Below the pieces are notes generated by a model. It did not search any database, was not told where the DNA came from, and saw nothing but the letters and a program-made list of their open reading frames with translations. The translations under genes and the position numbers were made by a program. Shown here one piece after another: positions 11,806 through 24,310 of a stretch of 64,000 bases of DNA (position 1 is its first letter; each line of letters opens with the position of its first letter). The stretch spans positions 48,879 through 112,878 of the forward strand of contig JAOTOM010002653.1 of assembly GCA_034440615.1 (NCBI GenBank), written 5' to 3'. Source of the stretch: Ashinkailepas kermadecensis (lineage: Eukaryota; Arthropoda; Thecostraca; Neolepadidae).

Positions 11806-12679
11806 CAGAACCATTAAAACAAAATGTCTATCTGATAGCCGAAAATTATTAGGTCAGATCCGGTCACGCTGTATGGTCAGGTGAAGTAAGTTGAAGCTTG
11901 AATATCTGCGGTACATCATATGTGTAGTATGTAAATTGTGTTCCAAGAAGAACTGAATAATACTGAAACATCTTTATAAACTATCCAGCTTCTGGCCTCG
12001 CGACCTGACCTTCATCACGTCATGTGCTTTCATGAATTTGTTTGTGTTCCTCTTCAGCCACAGCTCCATGAATTTTTCAAAAGTGAGGAAACTTTGGAGG
12101 GGCGGCATGTGGCAGGTACGGATCCAGGAATATCCACAATTGCACTACGCCAGAGGGACGCATATGGATATGTCAGTGGTCAGATAGATCGGTAGATGTG
12201 TGGACATGTCGAGATTACGCAATGCAGTGCAGTGCAGACGTGCAGACGATAGTGCCGTGGTAGATACTCCACTTAAATATCTAAACATATGCATGAAAAC
12301 AAAACGGTGTGCAGAACCAACCGAGAGAGCGCTGGATGTAGCTGCAAGGTGGTGAAGGGGTCGGGCTGGGTTACGTTCTGATTGTCATTTGACCAGCTAG
12401 AACGAGCTCAGATGGGCTTAGACTGCATCTGAACGGCTGAGTAAAGTGGCTCACACGAGGACACGAAGTGCTTCCCTGGGTTCCCGAAAGCTATGGAAAT
12501 AGGCGATGTCCCTCTAGCCAGCCGCGACTCGTGGTGGTGAGGCCGGCTCGATCCTGGAACATCCGGATTGCTGCAGCCCTGCATCACTTACGCTGTGCAC
12601 GTGCCCCGAGTAAATGGGACGGCCGGAAGAGCTTAGTGAAGCAGCCACCAGCAATTCCTCCGGGACGGCAGCCAGTCTT
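11806..12679. other. No gene seen
   Basis: No recognisable domain in any frame. The stretch ends at the target-site duplication of the next SINE. Confidence 0.35.
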
Positions 12680-12695
12680 CAAATGTCGCGACAAC

Positions 12696-12875
12696 GGTAA
12701 GATGCCCGTCTTACAATCGAAAGGTTGGGGGTTCGAGTCTCACCTGTCGCTTCTCTTCGCCCGCGACCAATCGGCGTGAGAGATTGGCGACGCTATATGA
12801 CTTAACGGTCGACGTGTCGTAAAACCAATAACCAACCAATAACCAACCAAAACCAACCAAAACCAATAACCAAAA
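12696..12875 (+). mobile_element. tRNA-derived SINE, 5'-truncated, perfect 16-bp target-site duplication
   Basis: CAAATGTCGCGACAAC is present at 12680-12695 and again at 12876-12891, an exact target-site duplication that fixes both ends. The element starts in the D-arm (GGTAAGATGCCC), continues through an anticodon-like loop CTTACAA and has a polymerase III B box, GGGTTCGAGTCTC. The A box is cut short, so it is 5'-truncated. The tail is a run of ACCAATAACCAACC units. The undamaged duplication suggests a comparatively recent insertion. Confidence 0.9.
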
Positions 12876-12891
12876 CAAATGTCGCGACAAC

Positions 12892-13601
12892 CGTATGACA
12901 AACGTTTCAAGAAAAACATTCAATGACAATGTTTTCGTATGTCTAAGTCGATGGCGGTGGCAACAGATAGATAGCGCTGACGACATGGAGACACGGACGC
13001 GTTGATGATTTCCTTCAGAAACCTCCCGACATGATGCATGGTCAAGCACCACAGTGGCAAGCTAATCACAACATTTTCCCTGTTTGGGCATAACACGGTT
13101 TCAAGTTTTCAAATGCGTTCCAATCCGTATTCGTATGAATCAATTGGCTGCGCATGTATATCCGTACCGGATAGAGATGTGATTCCTTTATCCGAACGTT
13201 ATCAAATATGTTTCCAGTGACATACACCAATAGCTGAAACCTGATTTTAAACGGATGCAGCTTGATTAAAATTGATTTACTTCCAGTGGCAATATCGGCT
13301 AAGGTAACAAAATGCTTCATTTTCATGCATATTTCTGGAGCAATTCTCCGTCCTCGGTGTAAAATGATTAAGCTGCAGTTTATGTGATAGCTTCAGCGCG
13401 CAGCTTAGCCAAGAGAACCCGAGTGCCGCCACTTGTCAGCCCGGCATTGATCGGGCTCCTCTGCCACAATCCATTTACAGCAAGCATCTAACCCTGCCTA
13501 TCTCGAGGAAGGCTGGGCCGACCTCAAGCATGCACACCGCAATCGATGGCGCTGTGACGTGCGATCTCAGAGAACAAGAGAAATTGCTTCTTAGGTGCGT
13601 A
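12892..13601. other. No gene seen
   Basis: No supported gene, RNA or repeat between the SINE and the next miniature element. Confidence 0.35.
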
Positions 13602-13605
13602 TTAA

Positions 13606-14457
13606 CCCTCGCCAGTATAGGGGGGGGGGGGTGCAACCCCCCTAAGGTTTTTGTGTATTCCTTCCAAACCGATGAACGGATCGCTCTGAGATTTTCAGTA
13701 CCCTCTGGGGAAACCTTTTGACGACTTTTGGTGAACTTTTTTGGGAGGTCATGTCAGGTCACGGAGTTATGAGGTCATAAAGGGGAGCACCTCCGACCAG
13801 TTTTCAACAAATACGTGATTATCGCACCTAAACATGACATTGTTGCCTACATCGACTGGTATTATGTGTTTTGTTATGTGTTGGGTTCCCATTGAAAAGT
13901 AATGTTCCAAAAATCGGTGACATCGGTTGACCTCGGTTGACCTCGTTTGACCTTTCGACCTTTTTTTAACTGACCTACGTTAATTTTTCGTGCTGAATTC
14001 GAATTCAGCGTCCATTTTTACCCTAGGGAACTTTAAACTTCGAAATTGGAACCACTTTTCAAAAAGTTGGATATTTGGGGTCACGGCTTTGACCTCATTT
14101 GGTGCATGACATATTGGTCCGATCACATCGTGTGACATGTCGTTATGTTCGCAAGGTCCCAATAAACATATTTCCGGCCATTTCGTGCATATTTAGACAG
14201 TAGTTTCGATATAACTGACGATTTTCTTAGGAAAATAAAAAATATATATATTTTAGACATTTTACCTGATCTGGAAGGTCAACCATTGACCTTAGAAGGT
14301 CATACTGAATTCCAATCGCGAGATCTCGGCCAGATCTATAACTTTGGTCTTTGGTTCGTTTTCGTAACATGCACGGTTTCGAATCGCCAGGGGGAGGGTC
14401 GTACCCCCCCTCCCCCTATACGACCGAAGGTGGTAAAATGCCGAATACTTGCGAGGG
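13606..14457. mobile_element. TTAA-flanked miniature inverted-repeat element, piggyBac-type (copy 2)
   Basis: Exact TTAA at 13602-13605 and 14458-14461. Left end CCCTCGCCAGTAT, right end (bottom strand) CCCTCGCAAGTAT, an inverted repeat with one mismatch. Just inside each end is a long G-run (13619-13631 top strand; 14393-14418 bottom strand) followed by a short C-run, as in copy 1. The 852-bp interior has no transposase frame but carries many TGACC/GGTCA words. Same family as 10893-11714, well diverged from it. Confidence 0.8.
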
Positions 14458-14461
14458 TTAA

Positions 14462-15582
14462 GGCCGCGCGGCGGACGCCGAGCAGCAGAGCCGCCGCCGC
14501 GGCGTGGAGGGTTGGCGCCACGCCGCACCCACGTGACAGGCATTGCGGCACATTTCAAGTCATAACTCAGCCATTTGCATTGATAATTGCTTACATTTGG
14601 CACACACATTCTTCATAGGCATTTATTGAACAATCTGTTTCATTTCGTTTCAACATTTTAAATCGAACTCCGAGGGTGCTTTTCTATCAATGTTTTTAGT
14701 TCCTTTTTAGACATAAAATATCTACATTGGTCTGGTTTCTATGACAGTGTATGAGCAGCGATGCGATTATGTCAACAATCGGCAAACACGACGTCACTCT
14801 GACGTCACTCGGACCTGACCTATTGGTTACCTGCCGTAACCAATAGGGCACAACCATACCTGCCGTTTTGGTTCTGTGGCAAAAGGCGTCGATTTGATCA
14901 CGTGACAGCTATTACAAATTTGGTGGAGATAGCTCAACGCGTTTTCAGACCATCAGAAATATCCACCAGCTGGCAGATTTTTACCCCGTCCCCGATCAAT
15001 GTCGGTTTAGTGAACCAGATCCCAAGACATGGCTTTGTCTTCTAGACGAGAAGAGCTCGATTGCTGTATCATTTGGAAAACAAACCTGCCACTCGCCATG
15101 CTTCGAGACTAGTGTACTCTTGTTCAGGTCTGTCCCCCTACGTAACGGAAAGAAGCGAAACGTGCTCCCCTAGTATTGATTGTTCTTCTCGGGGTTTTGA
15201 AAGCAAGAATGCATCACGCCGCAAGATACCCCCCAGCCCCCCCATCATCCTTAGGACGCCCTTTGTCTAACACAACTAAAAAATCAGGACAAAATCAGCC
15301 CGCAGCCGTCATGTAATATTCCTCCATGTTAAGACGGAGCTGGATCTCGAGGCCTGGCCATGGAAGAATCTGCCCGATCCTCCCCGTAATGCGCGCTATT
15401 ATCTGAGGTGAGTTGGATATGTTTGACTAATGTAACCAGGGTGTATTTCGGCATTTCGGGAAGCCCGGGAAGGTACCAGCTCAAGACTTGCTCCATCACC
15501 AAATCCTTACATTGACGAAATTCGCAAAAGCTGTAACATTGGCGACACAAAATGCCTCTCGCAGCGTTTTGATACAAACGGT
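14462..15582. other. No gene seen
   Basis: GC-rich at 14462-14540, otherwise mixed. No domain recognised in any frame. Confidence 0.35.
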
Positions 15583-16345
15583 GAACGTCTAGACCGTGCT
15601 AGAGGCACTTGGTCAAGGAGAATCTCCTCAGAGGACGTCTAAGCCATGCTAGAAGTACTTGAGCAAGGAGAATCTCCTCAGAGAACGTGTAGACCGTCCT
15701 AGAAGCACTTGATCAAGGAGAATCTCCTCAGAGAACGTCTAGGCCGTGCTAGGAGCACTTGACCAAGGAGCATCTCATCAGCGAACGTGTAGACCGTCCT
15801 AGAAGCACTTGATCAAGGAGAATATTGTTGGTCTGCCTTGCACTTGAATGTCTAGGCCGTGCTAGGAGCACTTGACCAAGGAGTATCTCCTCAGCGAACA
15901 TGTAGACCGTGCTAGGAGCACTTGACCAAGGAGAATCTCCTCAGAGAACGTCTGGACCATGCTAGAGGCACTTGACCAAAGATAATCACCTCAGAGAACG
16001 TCTAGATCGCGACAGAAGCACTTCATCAAGGAGAATCTCCTTGGTAAATATCCTCAGTCTGCCTCGCATTTCAACGTCTAGGCCGTGCTAGGAGCATTTG
16101 ACCAAGACGAATCTCCTCGGTGAACGTCTAGACCACGCAAGGGACACTTGACCAAGGAGGATCTCCTCAGTGGACGTCTGGACCGGGTTAGGAGCACCTG
16201 ACCAAGGATAATCTCCTCAGAGAACGTGCAGACCGTGCTAGGAGCACTTGACCAAGGAGTATCTGCTCAGCGAACGTGTAGACCGTGCTAGGAGCACTTG
16301 ACCAAGGAGAATCTTCACAGTCTGCCTGGCATTCGTGGCTCCGAC
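15583..16345. repeat. 50-bp minisatellite, about 14 units
   Basis: Unit begins GAACGTCTAGACCGTGCTAG and continues GAGCACTTGACCAAGGAGAA TCTCCTCAGA. Every unit contains two dyads, GTGCTAGGAGCAC and AGGAGAATCTCCT. A few units carry an insertion with the theme TTGGTCTGCCTTGCACTTGAA (near 15825-15850, 16045-16075, 16318-16332). No coding signal. Confidence 0.93.
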
Positions 16346-17779
16346 GCTGGTGAACAACAACTTGCCCAACGTGCTGCTGCCCTCCGCAATGACCTCGTGA
16401 CATCGCAACTTAAAAGACACAAGCAACACGGTTGTTTGAGCATACATTGAATGGCTACCTCAGTACCCTAGCTAGTGAATAGCCATTGCTCTTGTACAGA
16501 TGTGCACTGTTTTGAATACTTGTATTTCTTTCGTTGCTTGCGTTGTGTAATTATTCCGTTATTCGACCAAAGTCATGCGGTAAGCTATTCTCGATTTCTA
16601 GACAAACATTATGACAATGAATAAGAAATATAAGTATTCATACATCGTACGCATAACTTATATACACTAAAATAAAGTAGATGTGTAGATGTAAAGATGT
16701 TCGTAATTCAACTAAATATAATGTATTGGTGAGTTATTTATTTGGGGAAGGGAAATTTTTTGGTTTTTTTTTTTTTTTTTTTTTGGAATTACGTCTTTCT
16801 GACTTCTGGACCCGCTTGAAGTTGAAATTTATATTCTGTGCTTCTACACACATGCTGTTACCACATCTTTTCAATGAGGCAGGGATGAAGCCAACAATAC
16901 GGGTGCGTCATTCGCCTGAGGCCGTCTGGCACAGTTATAGCTTCGTCGGTGGATACACGGTAACTTGGGTAGATTGCCACATCAGGGCAGCTTCCAATTA
17001 TTGAGTATCATTAAATGTTCCCGCAAAGGTGAGGCCGTACCTAAGAATAAAGACAATTCTGGCGACCATTCCAGGCAGATACACTGCGGATGTTGATATC
17101 GATGAATGCCACGGACTTGAGGACATCCACAGCTTAACACCCAGTCAATAGGAGGGCAATTTCTGGCCATTCCCCTCTGGCATATTCCTGCACAGAAAGT
17201 GGCTACAGAAAATAGGGTATCACCCGCGCACACGCTTAAACAACTGACATTTCGGCATTCGGTATTTCGGTATCGACACTTCGGTATTGTGGCGGTGTCG
17301 GTCCCGACGTGCTATTTAGGCGGACTGGCTCCAGGATCTCGGCTTCGTCGACAGATATGGATGCGTGGTCATTTCGAGACTGTCCCCCTCATGACTGTCC
17401 ATTTGGAGGCTGTCCGTGACGCGCCACGGTCGTCCGACGCCGGCCGCTTCTCCGTAATGAGAGCGTTTTTGCTGCGCCGCACATGTGCGCCATTTCGCAG
17501 CTCAGCTCGGAGCGGAAGTTGAGTCGCTCCAGCGCTCGGAGGCCGTTTGTCACTGTCCAGCTCCCTCTGGGGGTTGCAGATCTCACCCACTAAATCAGCA
17601 ACAATGCTCTGTTCGCAACTTCAAACATATATTCCGCCCCCACTCACCCCGCTTCGCTGTCATGACCAAATTATCGCCCACCAAAAGCAAACATTTTCAC
17701 CTACCTTGGAATTGCCCTAGACAGAGGAATATGTTTTGGCCCCCATATCACATATATTAAACAGCGTTGTGCGAAGCGA
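16346..17779. other. No gene seen
   Basis: Includes a T run at 16764-16785 and a moderately GC-rich section at 17280-17540. Short frames only, none recognised. Confidence 0.35.
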
Positions 17780-18000
17780 GTAAACATCCTGTGCTGCACC
17801 TCCGGTCGAGACTGGGTCCAGATCAAGCGGTCGTCCTCGAAATCTGCATTGCTCTGATTCGCTTAATCCAGGAACACAGTGTGCTTATCTTTGATCCCAT
17901 ATCCCCTTCACTTGCCACATTACTTGACAGCATGCAAAATCACGCACTACGCCTGAGCACACTGCACTACCAGAGCACAATGCACAACAGCTATTACCAG
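17780..18000 (+). pseudogene. Probable fragment of a LINE C-terminal segment
   Basis: One top-strand frame reads SPSLATLLDSMQNHALRL near 17910-17965, matching the pattern after the RT of many non-LTR elements (P-x-x-x-x-x-L-[ED]-x-[VM]-QN-[RH]-A-x-R). The preceding EHSVLIFDPI fits the EYASxVWxP position. It is isolated, with no RT upstream, and therefore a small relic. Confidence 0.45.
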
Positions 18001-18159
18001 TTTCTGAGACGATGCCAACCTCCCTGGCCTTCAACACCGCAGAACACTGCAAATCGCTACATCACAATTTCAGGACCACAACAAATTACACCACAACGCA
18101 ATGCACACACCATCACTCTGTCAATCTTGCCAACCTACTCATTCGGCGCACCTATAGCA

Positions 18160-18162
<3 letters not shown>

Positions 18163-18239
<77 letters not shown>
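18163..18239. repeat. (TA)n microsatellite
   Basis: About 77 bases of TA with one GTATATA interruption near 18224. Confidence 0.97.
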
Positions 18240-19380
18240 GAACACCGGCGCCCTTATATCCTTCGGAACCGCCACTAGGCTGGAGAGTATTGAGCTATGG
18301 TATGGGTGGGGTGGGAGGGAAGACATACGCGAGGCAAACACCTCGGCGTTTATTTGCTTTTAACACATAGTCATCAGCAGTCCACAGAGAAACAATGCTT
18401 TCTCTTTGGCACAAAATGATAGACCCTCCTAGCCTTGGATCGCTGACACAAAGGTATCCTCATGTTCGTTATAGGTACCTCCCTACCGCGTCAGATTTCA
18501 TATGTAGGTAATGGGACCTGACTTAATAGAGTCGGGTTGCGTTGTTTCCATGCTTGATATTTTTATTATCTGTCAGTTGTTCTGAAGAACAATTGCATCG
18601 CTACGCATAAATACAACCATTGGTGACCATAACCATAGGTAATTGGTGACCTTTAAATTTGTGAAGGTTGTTTAGGAAAACCATAAGCCCTACATTACAA
18701 AGGCATGAATGTTTTTCTTTGGAAAACGTTTTCCTATCAAGTGTCTTCACGCCATTGTTCTACCTAGTGTAGCTCCGCAATGGAATAAAGCTTACAGGAT
18801 GTCCTTCCTACCCGGAAAACCCAAAATCGCAAAAAGTCATGAATATCGGATGGCTATAGAGGATATTTATCAGAAAAACATTTTTTTTTGTATTTCGTGT
18901 TTGGTCAGCGAAATCATGCCCCCTTTTAACTTCCGCCGTCAAACTTATCAATTTCGATGGGCTAGGTGTCACAGGAAATCACGATGTCATGAGGTCGCGA
19001 GATCAAATGTAAGAAATATTGATATTTTATTTCGGGATTGTTTCAGTTGATGCTTTTTCTTCTGAAATATATATAATTTGCCACCCTTTCCGCTTCTTAT
19101 TGATGATATATCCGTCGTCAAACCAGCCCATGTTATTTAGCCTAAAAATATTGCCGGAGGCTATAGCTCAAAAACCGTTGGCCGAATCGGGCTGAAAATT
19201 GCACACCCGCGTTCTGAGCCAAAGACTACCATGTGAACAATTTTGTGTCTCAATCAAAATGTATGGGACGAAGTGCATTGGTCGATCTGTCGTGGAACGC
19301 ACCAGCTGGCACTTTTTCTCAGCTAAGGGATAAAAGCCGACATCACTGCAGTGGTGACAGACCGGCCACACTCAGCAACA
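18240..19380. other. No gene seen
   Basis: Mixed sequence without a recognised gene. GCTCAAAAACCGTTGGCCGA near 19165 looks like a fragment of a dispersed element but could not be assigned. Confidence 0.35.
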
Positions 19381-19527
19381 ACGTCAGTCACTGATCAACC
19401 ACGGACGTCAGTCACTGATCAACCACGGACGTCAGTCGCTGATCAACCACGGACGTCAGTCACTGATCAACCACGGACGTCAGTCACTGATCAACCACGG
19501 ACGTCAGTCACTGATCAACCACGGACC
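19381..19527. repeat. 24-bp minisatellite, six units
   Basis: Tandem units built from ACGTCAGTCACTGATCAACC plus ACGG. The third unit differs by one base (CAGTCGCTG); otherwise they are nearly identical. Confidence 0.95.
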
Positions 19528-19845
19528 TGGAGGCGATGTCCGTGTGCCGTGTGCTGTGTGTGTGTGTGGGGGGTGTTGTCCGTGTTTTGTTTGCCGGGCA
19601 CCGCACAAATTTTTCTTGTCAGATGCATTTTACAATGATGGAACAGTGTTGGCTTCTTGAATGTGGCAATCTTGAATCTTGATTGTGCTGTGGGATGGCA
19701 TTTTGTCTGCCAAATGCATGGCAATGTTTTCATCTCTGTCTCATCTCCTGTTTTATTGCAAATCACTCGTAGATAACGCCGTTCATTGTCGACATGTCAA
19801 CTATGCGGCAGCTGTCTATGCAGCAGCTGTCAGTAGCTGTGTGCT

Positions 19846-20854
19846 GTCAGTAGCTGTCCACCGCCTGCTGTCAGCAGCTGTCCACCGCCTGCTGTCAGGA
19901 GCTAGCTGTCCACCGTGTGCTGTCAGCAGCTGTCCACCGTGTGCTGTCAGCAGCTGTCCACCGCCTGCTGACAGCAGATGTCCACCGCCTGCTGTCAGCA
20001 GCTGTCCACCGTGTGCTGTCAACAGCTGTCCACCGTGTGCTGTCAGCAGCTGTCCACCGTGTGCTGTCAGCAGCTGTCCACCGTGTGCTGTCAGCAGCTG
20101 TCCACCGCCTGCTGTCAGGAGCTGTCCACCGTGTGCTGTCAGCAGCTGTCCACTGTGTGCTGTCAACAGCTGTCCACCGCCTGCTGTCAGCAGCTGTCCA
20201 TCGTGTGCTGTCAGCAGCTGTCCACCGTGTGCTGTCAGCAGCTGCCCACCGCCTGCTGTCAGCAGCTGTCCACCGTGTGTTGTCAGCAGCTGTCCACCGT
20301 GTGCTGTCAGCAGCTGCCCACCGCCTGCTGTCAGCAGCTGTCCACCGTGTGTTGTCAGCAGCTGTCCACCGCCTGCTGTCAGCAGCTGTCCACCGTGTGC
20401 TGTCAGCAGCTGTCCACCGCCTGCTGTCAGCAGATGTCCACCACCTGCTGTCAGCAGCTGTCCACCGCCTGCTGTCAGCAGCCGTCCACCGCCTGCTGTC
20501 AGCAGCTGTCCACCGTGTGCTGTCAGCAGCTGTCCACCGTGTGCTGTCAGCAGCTGTCCACCGCCTGCTGTCAGCAGCTGTCCACCATGTGCTGTCAGCA
20601 GCTGCCCACTGCCTGCTGTCAGCAGCTGTCCACCGCCTGCTGTCAGCAGCTGTCCACCGTGTGTTGTCAGCAGCTGTCCACCGCCTGCTGTCAGCAGCTG
20701 TCCACCGCCTGCTGTCAGCAGCTGTCCATCATGTGCTGTCAGCAGCTGTCCACCGCCTGCTGTCAGCAGCTGTCCACCGCCTGCTGTCAGCAGCTGTCCA
20801 TCATGTGCTGTCAGCAGCTGTCCACCGCCTGCTGTCAGCAGCTGCCAGCCTGAC
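19846..20854. repeat. 24-bp minisatellite, about 42 units of two main variants
   Basis: Unit CAGCTGTCCACCGxxTGCTG plus TCAG, where the variable pair makes a GTG or a CCT variant. Both variants are interspersed along the array. Each unit holds a PvuII-type CAGCTG and the near-palindrome CTGCTGTCAGCAG. Being a multiple of three and stop-free, it yields a long Cys/Pro/Ser frame that I do not regard as a gene. Confidence 0.96.
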
Positions 20855-20908
20855 AGTGCCGATTACCACCTGCCTGTCACCGTGCACAGTCAGACTGCCC
20901 ACCGTTTG

Positions 20909-21080
20909 GCCAGCGTCCACAGCAAGGCCTGCATCCACCTCCCGACTTGCGTCTTATCACGGCCAGTGTCCACCTAACGACAGCGTCCACTGTCTCGCCT
21001 GTGTCCACAGTATGGTCTGTATCCACCTCCTGGCCTGAGTCTTATCACGGCCAGCGTCCATCCAGCGACAGCGGCCACAG
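20909..21080. repeat. ~88-bp unit repeated twice
   Basis: GC(C/T)TG(C/T)ATCCACCTCC at 20927 and 21015, each followed by CTTATCACGGCCAG and CGACAGCG. It abuts the 24-bp array and may have seeded or been seeded by it, since both share GTCCAC words. Confidence 0.75.
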
Positions 21081-23109
21081 CTGCTCGGCCTCACGATCGT
21101 TTTCACAGCTGTCCATCGATCGGTCGCCAGTCTCCTGTGGGCTTTGTAATCGTTCGTGATAGGACTTCGAGCCACGGGGTTCGGCCGCGCGCACCGTCCC
21201 ACAATGAACTTGGCTAAGCTCAGCTGCATCACTTAACTCTGTTGCTGTGCGGTGGGAGGGGGAGGGGATGACGATTCCGCGCTTTGAGGCTTTGCGCGTC
21301 GTATTTCCGAGAAGTTAATAATTAATAGTTAATAGGATAAAAATAATGCAAACATTTTTATTTTTTAAACATAACCTAAGCATAACCTAACCTACCATAG
21401 CCTAACCTCCCATGGAACACAAACTGAAAAGTGCACAAAATTCAAACAATTTCTGCTGTAAAAAATACAACAAACCAAAGCTAATGTAGCCTGGCCTAAC
21501 AATTTCGTTCAATTTCTTTAAGAACGAAACATTTTCTCGAAAATAAAAGCAGAATTTTCAAGATCCATAACCAAACCTATGATAACCAAACCTAGCCAGT
21601 TTACTTCAGGGCGGTAAAATGTATGCAAAATTTGTGTTGTGAATACTTTAAAGCACGATAACGCCAGACTGTCATTGCATTTTGCAAATAGAAACTGCAG
21701 AAACCCCAGCAACAGCATACTTGTAATGCTGAAGTTCCACAATATGCCTGACATTCTATATAAAAATTAAGCTAACCATCCTTGTCCTCCATCTAAAATT
21801 TAAAGCAGTTCTAGCTAATGAATGAATTCAATTTTTCATTTGATAGTCATCCCATTTCGCATTATCTCCATCAACATTATAAAATATGGCAGCAGTTACA
21901 GAGGGCATCTTGCTCACTTTGCATCATCGAAATGTTGCTTGAAGATGTTGGATGGTATTGGGCTACACCTGCTGATCACTGATTATATTTATCTACACCG
22001 ATAGGCGTAGGGACGTCTCAAAAAGTGTGTGGGCCAGGGTCAACAGCGGGGGCGCACCCAGGAATTTTGAAAAGTATCATGGTTGAGCACTTTTGGATTG
22101 AGAACTCGATAACTTCAAGAGTGAACACACAACTTTCACCGCTAAGGTGGTGGGGGGGGGGGGCAGGCCCCCTGGCCGCGCCTATGGCTAACAGCAACAT
22201 GTGGTACTGAAAAAGAACTATCATCGCATTATAAGTAACTTCAAATTCGCACTTCTCACTGGACTTGGAACTCTTTTCACGACTGATGGATTCTTTTGTA
22301 ATAATAGGTGTATGTTCCTGGTGCGAGTGAAACCATTAGTATTACTGTTCAAACAAAATGTATTCAACTTCCGCTACGTGCGTGTGGGGGGGGGCGCAAG
22401 CTCATTACAGCCTCCCTAATGGGTATGTGGTGTGCCCTAGTTTCTATGATATAGTAGTACTGTACTTCTTTAAGATGTTCCCCGCTGTAAATGTTCACCG
22501 ATGTTGGTGAGGAGAAAGAATAAGCAAGAACGTCGCTTACTTGCTGGCCCATAGCAAAAGAAGTCTCATGATTAATGCTGGAGAGGATGAGAAACAAGAA
22601 GTGCGGGTGATCACTGGTTAAAAATTATTTGATCCGGTGTGTGGCAGACCAAGATTGGCAGGCTGACAGACTAGGGCAAAGAAAAACGCAATAAATAAAA
22701 TGCCTGGCATGGTGTTCGTACTCAGGGCCTAACTCCAACACATAGGTGATCCAGTCACCTCAAGAATCTCTGTAGAACACATCGTGCACCTTAGAATATC
22801 AGCCATTTGAAACGAATTGCTACAACTACATCACGTGGCACCCGGCTGAAACGGAATGTAAGCGCTTATTTTTGGGACCAAAAATACAGTGCTAATGCAA
22901 AATAGCTGACAGGTGACAACACACGGCACCTCATAAAGTTAACAGTGTTCAGACTTAAGACCACAAGGGTCCATCCTGATTTCAATTCGATGATTAGTTC
23001 TCTTCTTCCCACGTTTTCTGGTGGCTAATAAATCTGGATGACCGCTGAGTTTTGATGCAACTCATCTCTTTGGTTAAATACGCTCCCAGATTGGCTACCG
23101 AACTAAGGC
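21081..23109. other. No gene seen (~2 kb)
   Basis: No coding frame is supported. A CCTAACC-rich patch lies at 21365-21410. Two G-runs (22150-22162 and 22386-22393) look like ends of degraded miniature elements. Confidence 0.35.
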
Positions 23110-24310
23110 TCTAGTTGGGTTTTTTTTTAAATCTTTCCGTCTTTCTTTGTCCACGCATGTGTTTTTGAGCTTCGGCCAATTTTTTGTTCGGGGCCTGGCA
23201 CATTTTTGCGACTCTGGCTATTCTTTTTAGAGTGTTGTTGCTTCTTTGCACACCGACGGTATTTTTAGGTATCGGCGCGTTTTCGCAGACACAGAAGTAT
23301 TTATTTAGTGTCCGGTCTTTTAGTTCCTTTTCTAGGACCATGTTGGTTTGTGAGGGCGCAGCCTGCTTTTTAGGCCCCCATGCGGTCTCAAGGCCCTGGT
23401 GCGCTTTGAGGGCCCCGTTGTGTTTTGTTTTTTAACTACTGGTGTGTTTATTTAGAGCTGCAACCCATGATGTAAGGCTTTGCCGCTTTTTGCCCGACTC
23501 GGTATGCTTTGGAGGGCCCGATGCATTTTCGTCCTCCATTTGTGCTCTTAGCCGCTGAGTTTATTTGTGGTTCCTCGCTCGCATTTATAGGACCCCAACA
23601 CGACATTGGAGGCTCCGGTATAATTTCTCTAGGTCTCGTCGCGACTTTTCGGGCCCATGCGTGCGGTTCCGGGGGGATCCGACGTCAGTGTTCTGGGCTC
23701 GACGCAATTATGGTGACTTCTGAATGATGTAAAGTCTGAGCCACGGCCTGATTTTTCGAGCTCCGGCGACATTTTTTTGTGTTCCGCCGCGATTCTTCTA
23801 GCTCCGGTATGTTTTTTTTCCGGTGCCGTATGCGATTTGGTAAGGCATCTGGTGGCATGTTTGGGCTAAGGAGCGATTTTCCTGGCTCGGACATTTATTT
23901 TTCGGAATCTCTGTTTATTTTGGAGGGCTCCGAATTCATTCTTGTTTAGTTCCGATGCGATTTGGAGGCCACGCTGTGCTTATTTCGGGCCATCGACGCC
24001 AATTTTTGGGAGTCTCGATGGAAATTGTTGACGCTCTGACCAGAATTGATGGGACTCCCGACAGGAATGTTTGGTCCCAGGCGCGATACTGGTGGGCCTG
24101 GCGCCTGTACGCGGGGCGTGTTGTACTTATCTGGACCCCAGCGCGATTAGGACGTTCCCGGCGCAAATTTTCGGACACGGTGCAAATTTGTTGGTGCCCG
24201 CTGTATTTATTTGTAATCCCTAATTATGTGGGCCAGACGTGAATTTATGGAGCCCCAAAAACATTTTTGGAGACCCCGGTTCGATTCTTGGGTTCTTGGA
24301 GGCCACCTGT
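23110..24310. repeat. Degenerate array with a ~30-base period, part 1
   Basis: The sequence cycles through a G/C block (GGCCCC, GTGCGAT, GGCGCG) and a T-rich block (ATTTTT, TATTT) about every 28-32 bases for 1.2 kb. Units are too diverged for a clean consensus. Reads as an ancient minisatellite; no genes. Confidence 0.6.

Noticed and set aside
19679..21038. 432- and 373-codon Cys/Pro/Ser or Val/His/Arg repeat frames
   Set aside because: Created by the 24-bp minisatellite; no signal peptide, splice context or unique domain beyond it.
21365..21410. Telomeric (TTAGG)n relic
   Set aside because: Only a few CCTAACC words with irregular spacing; too weak to call.
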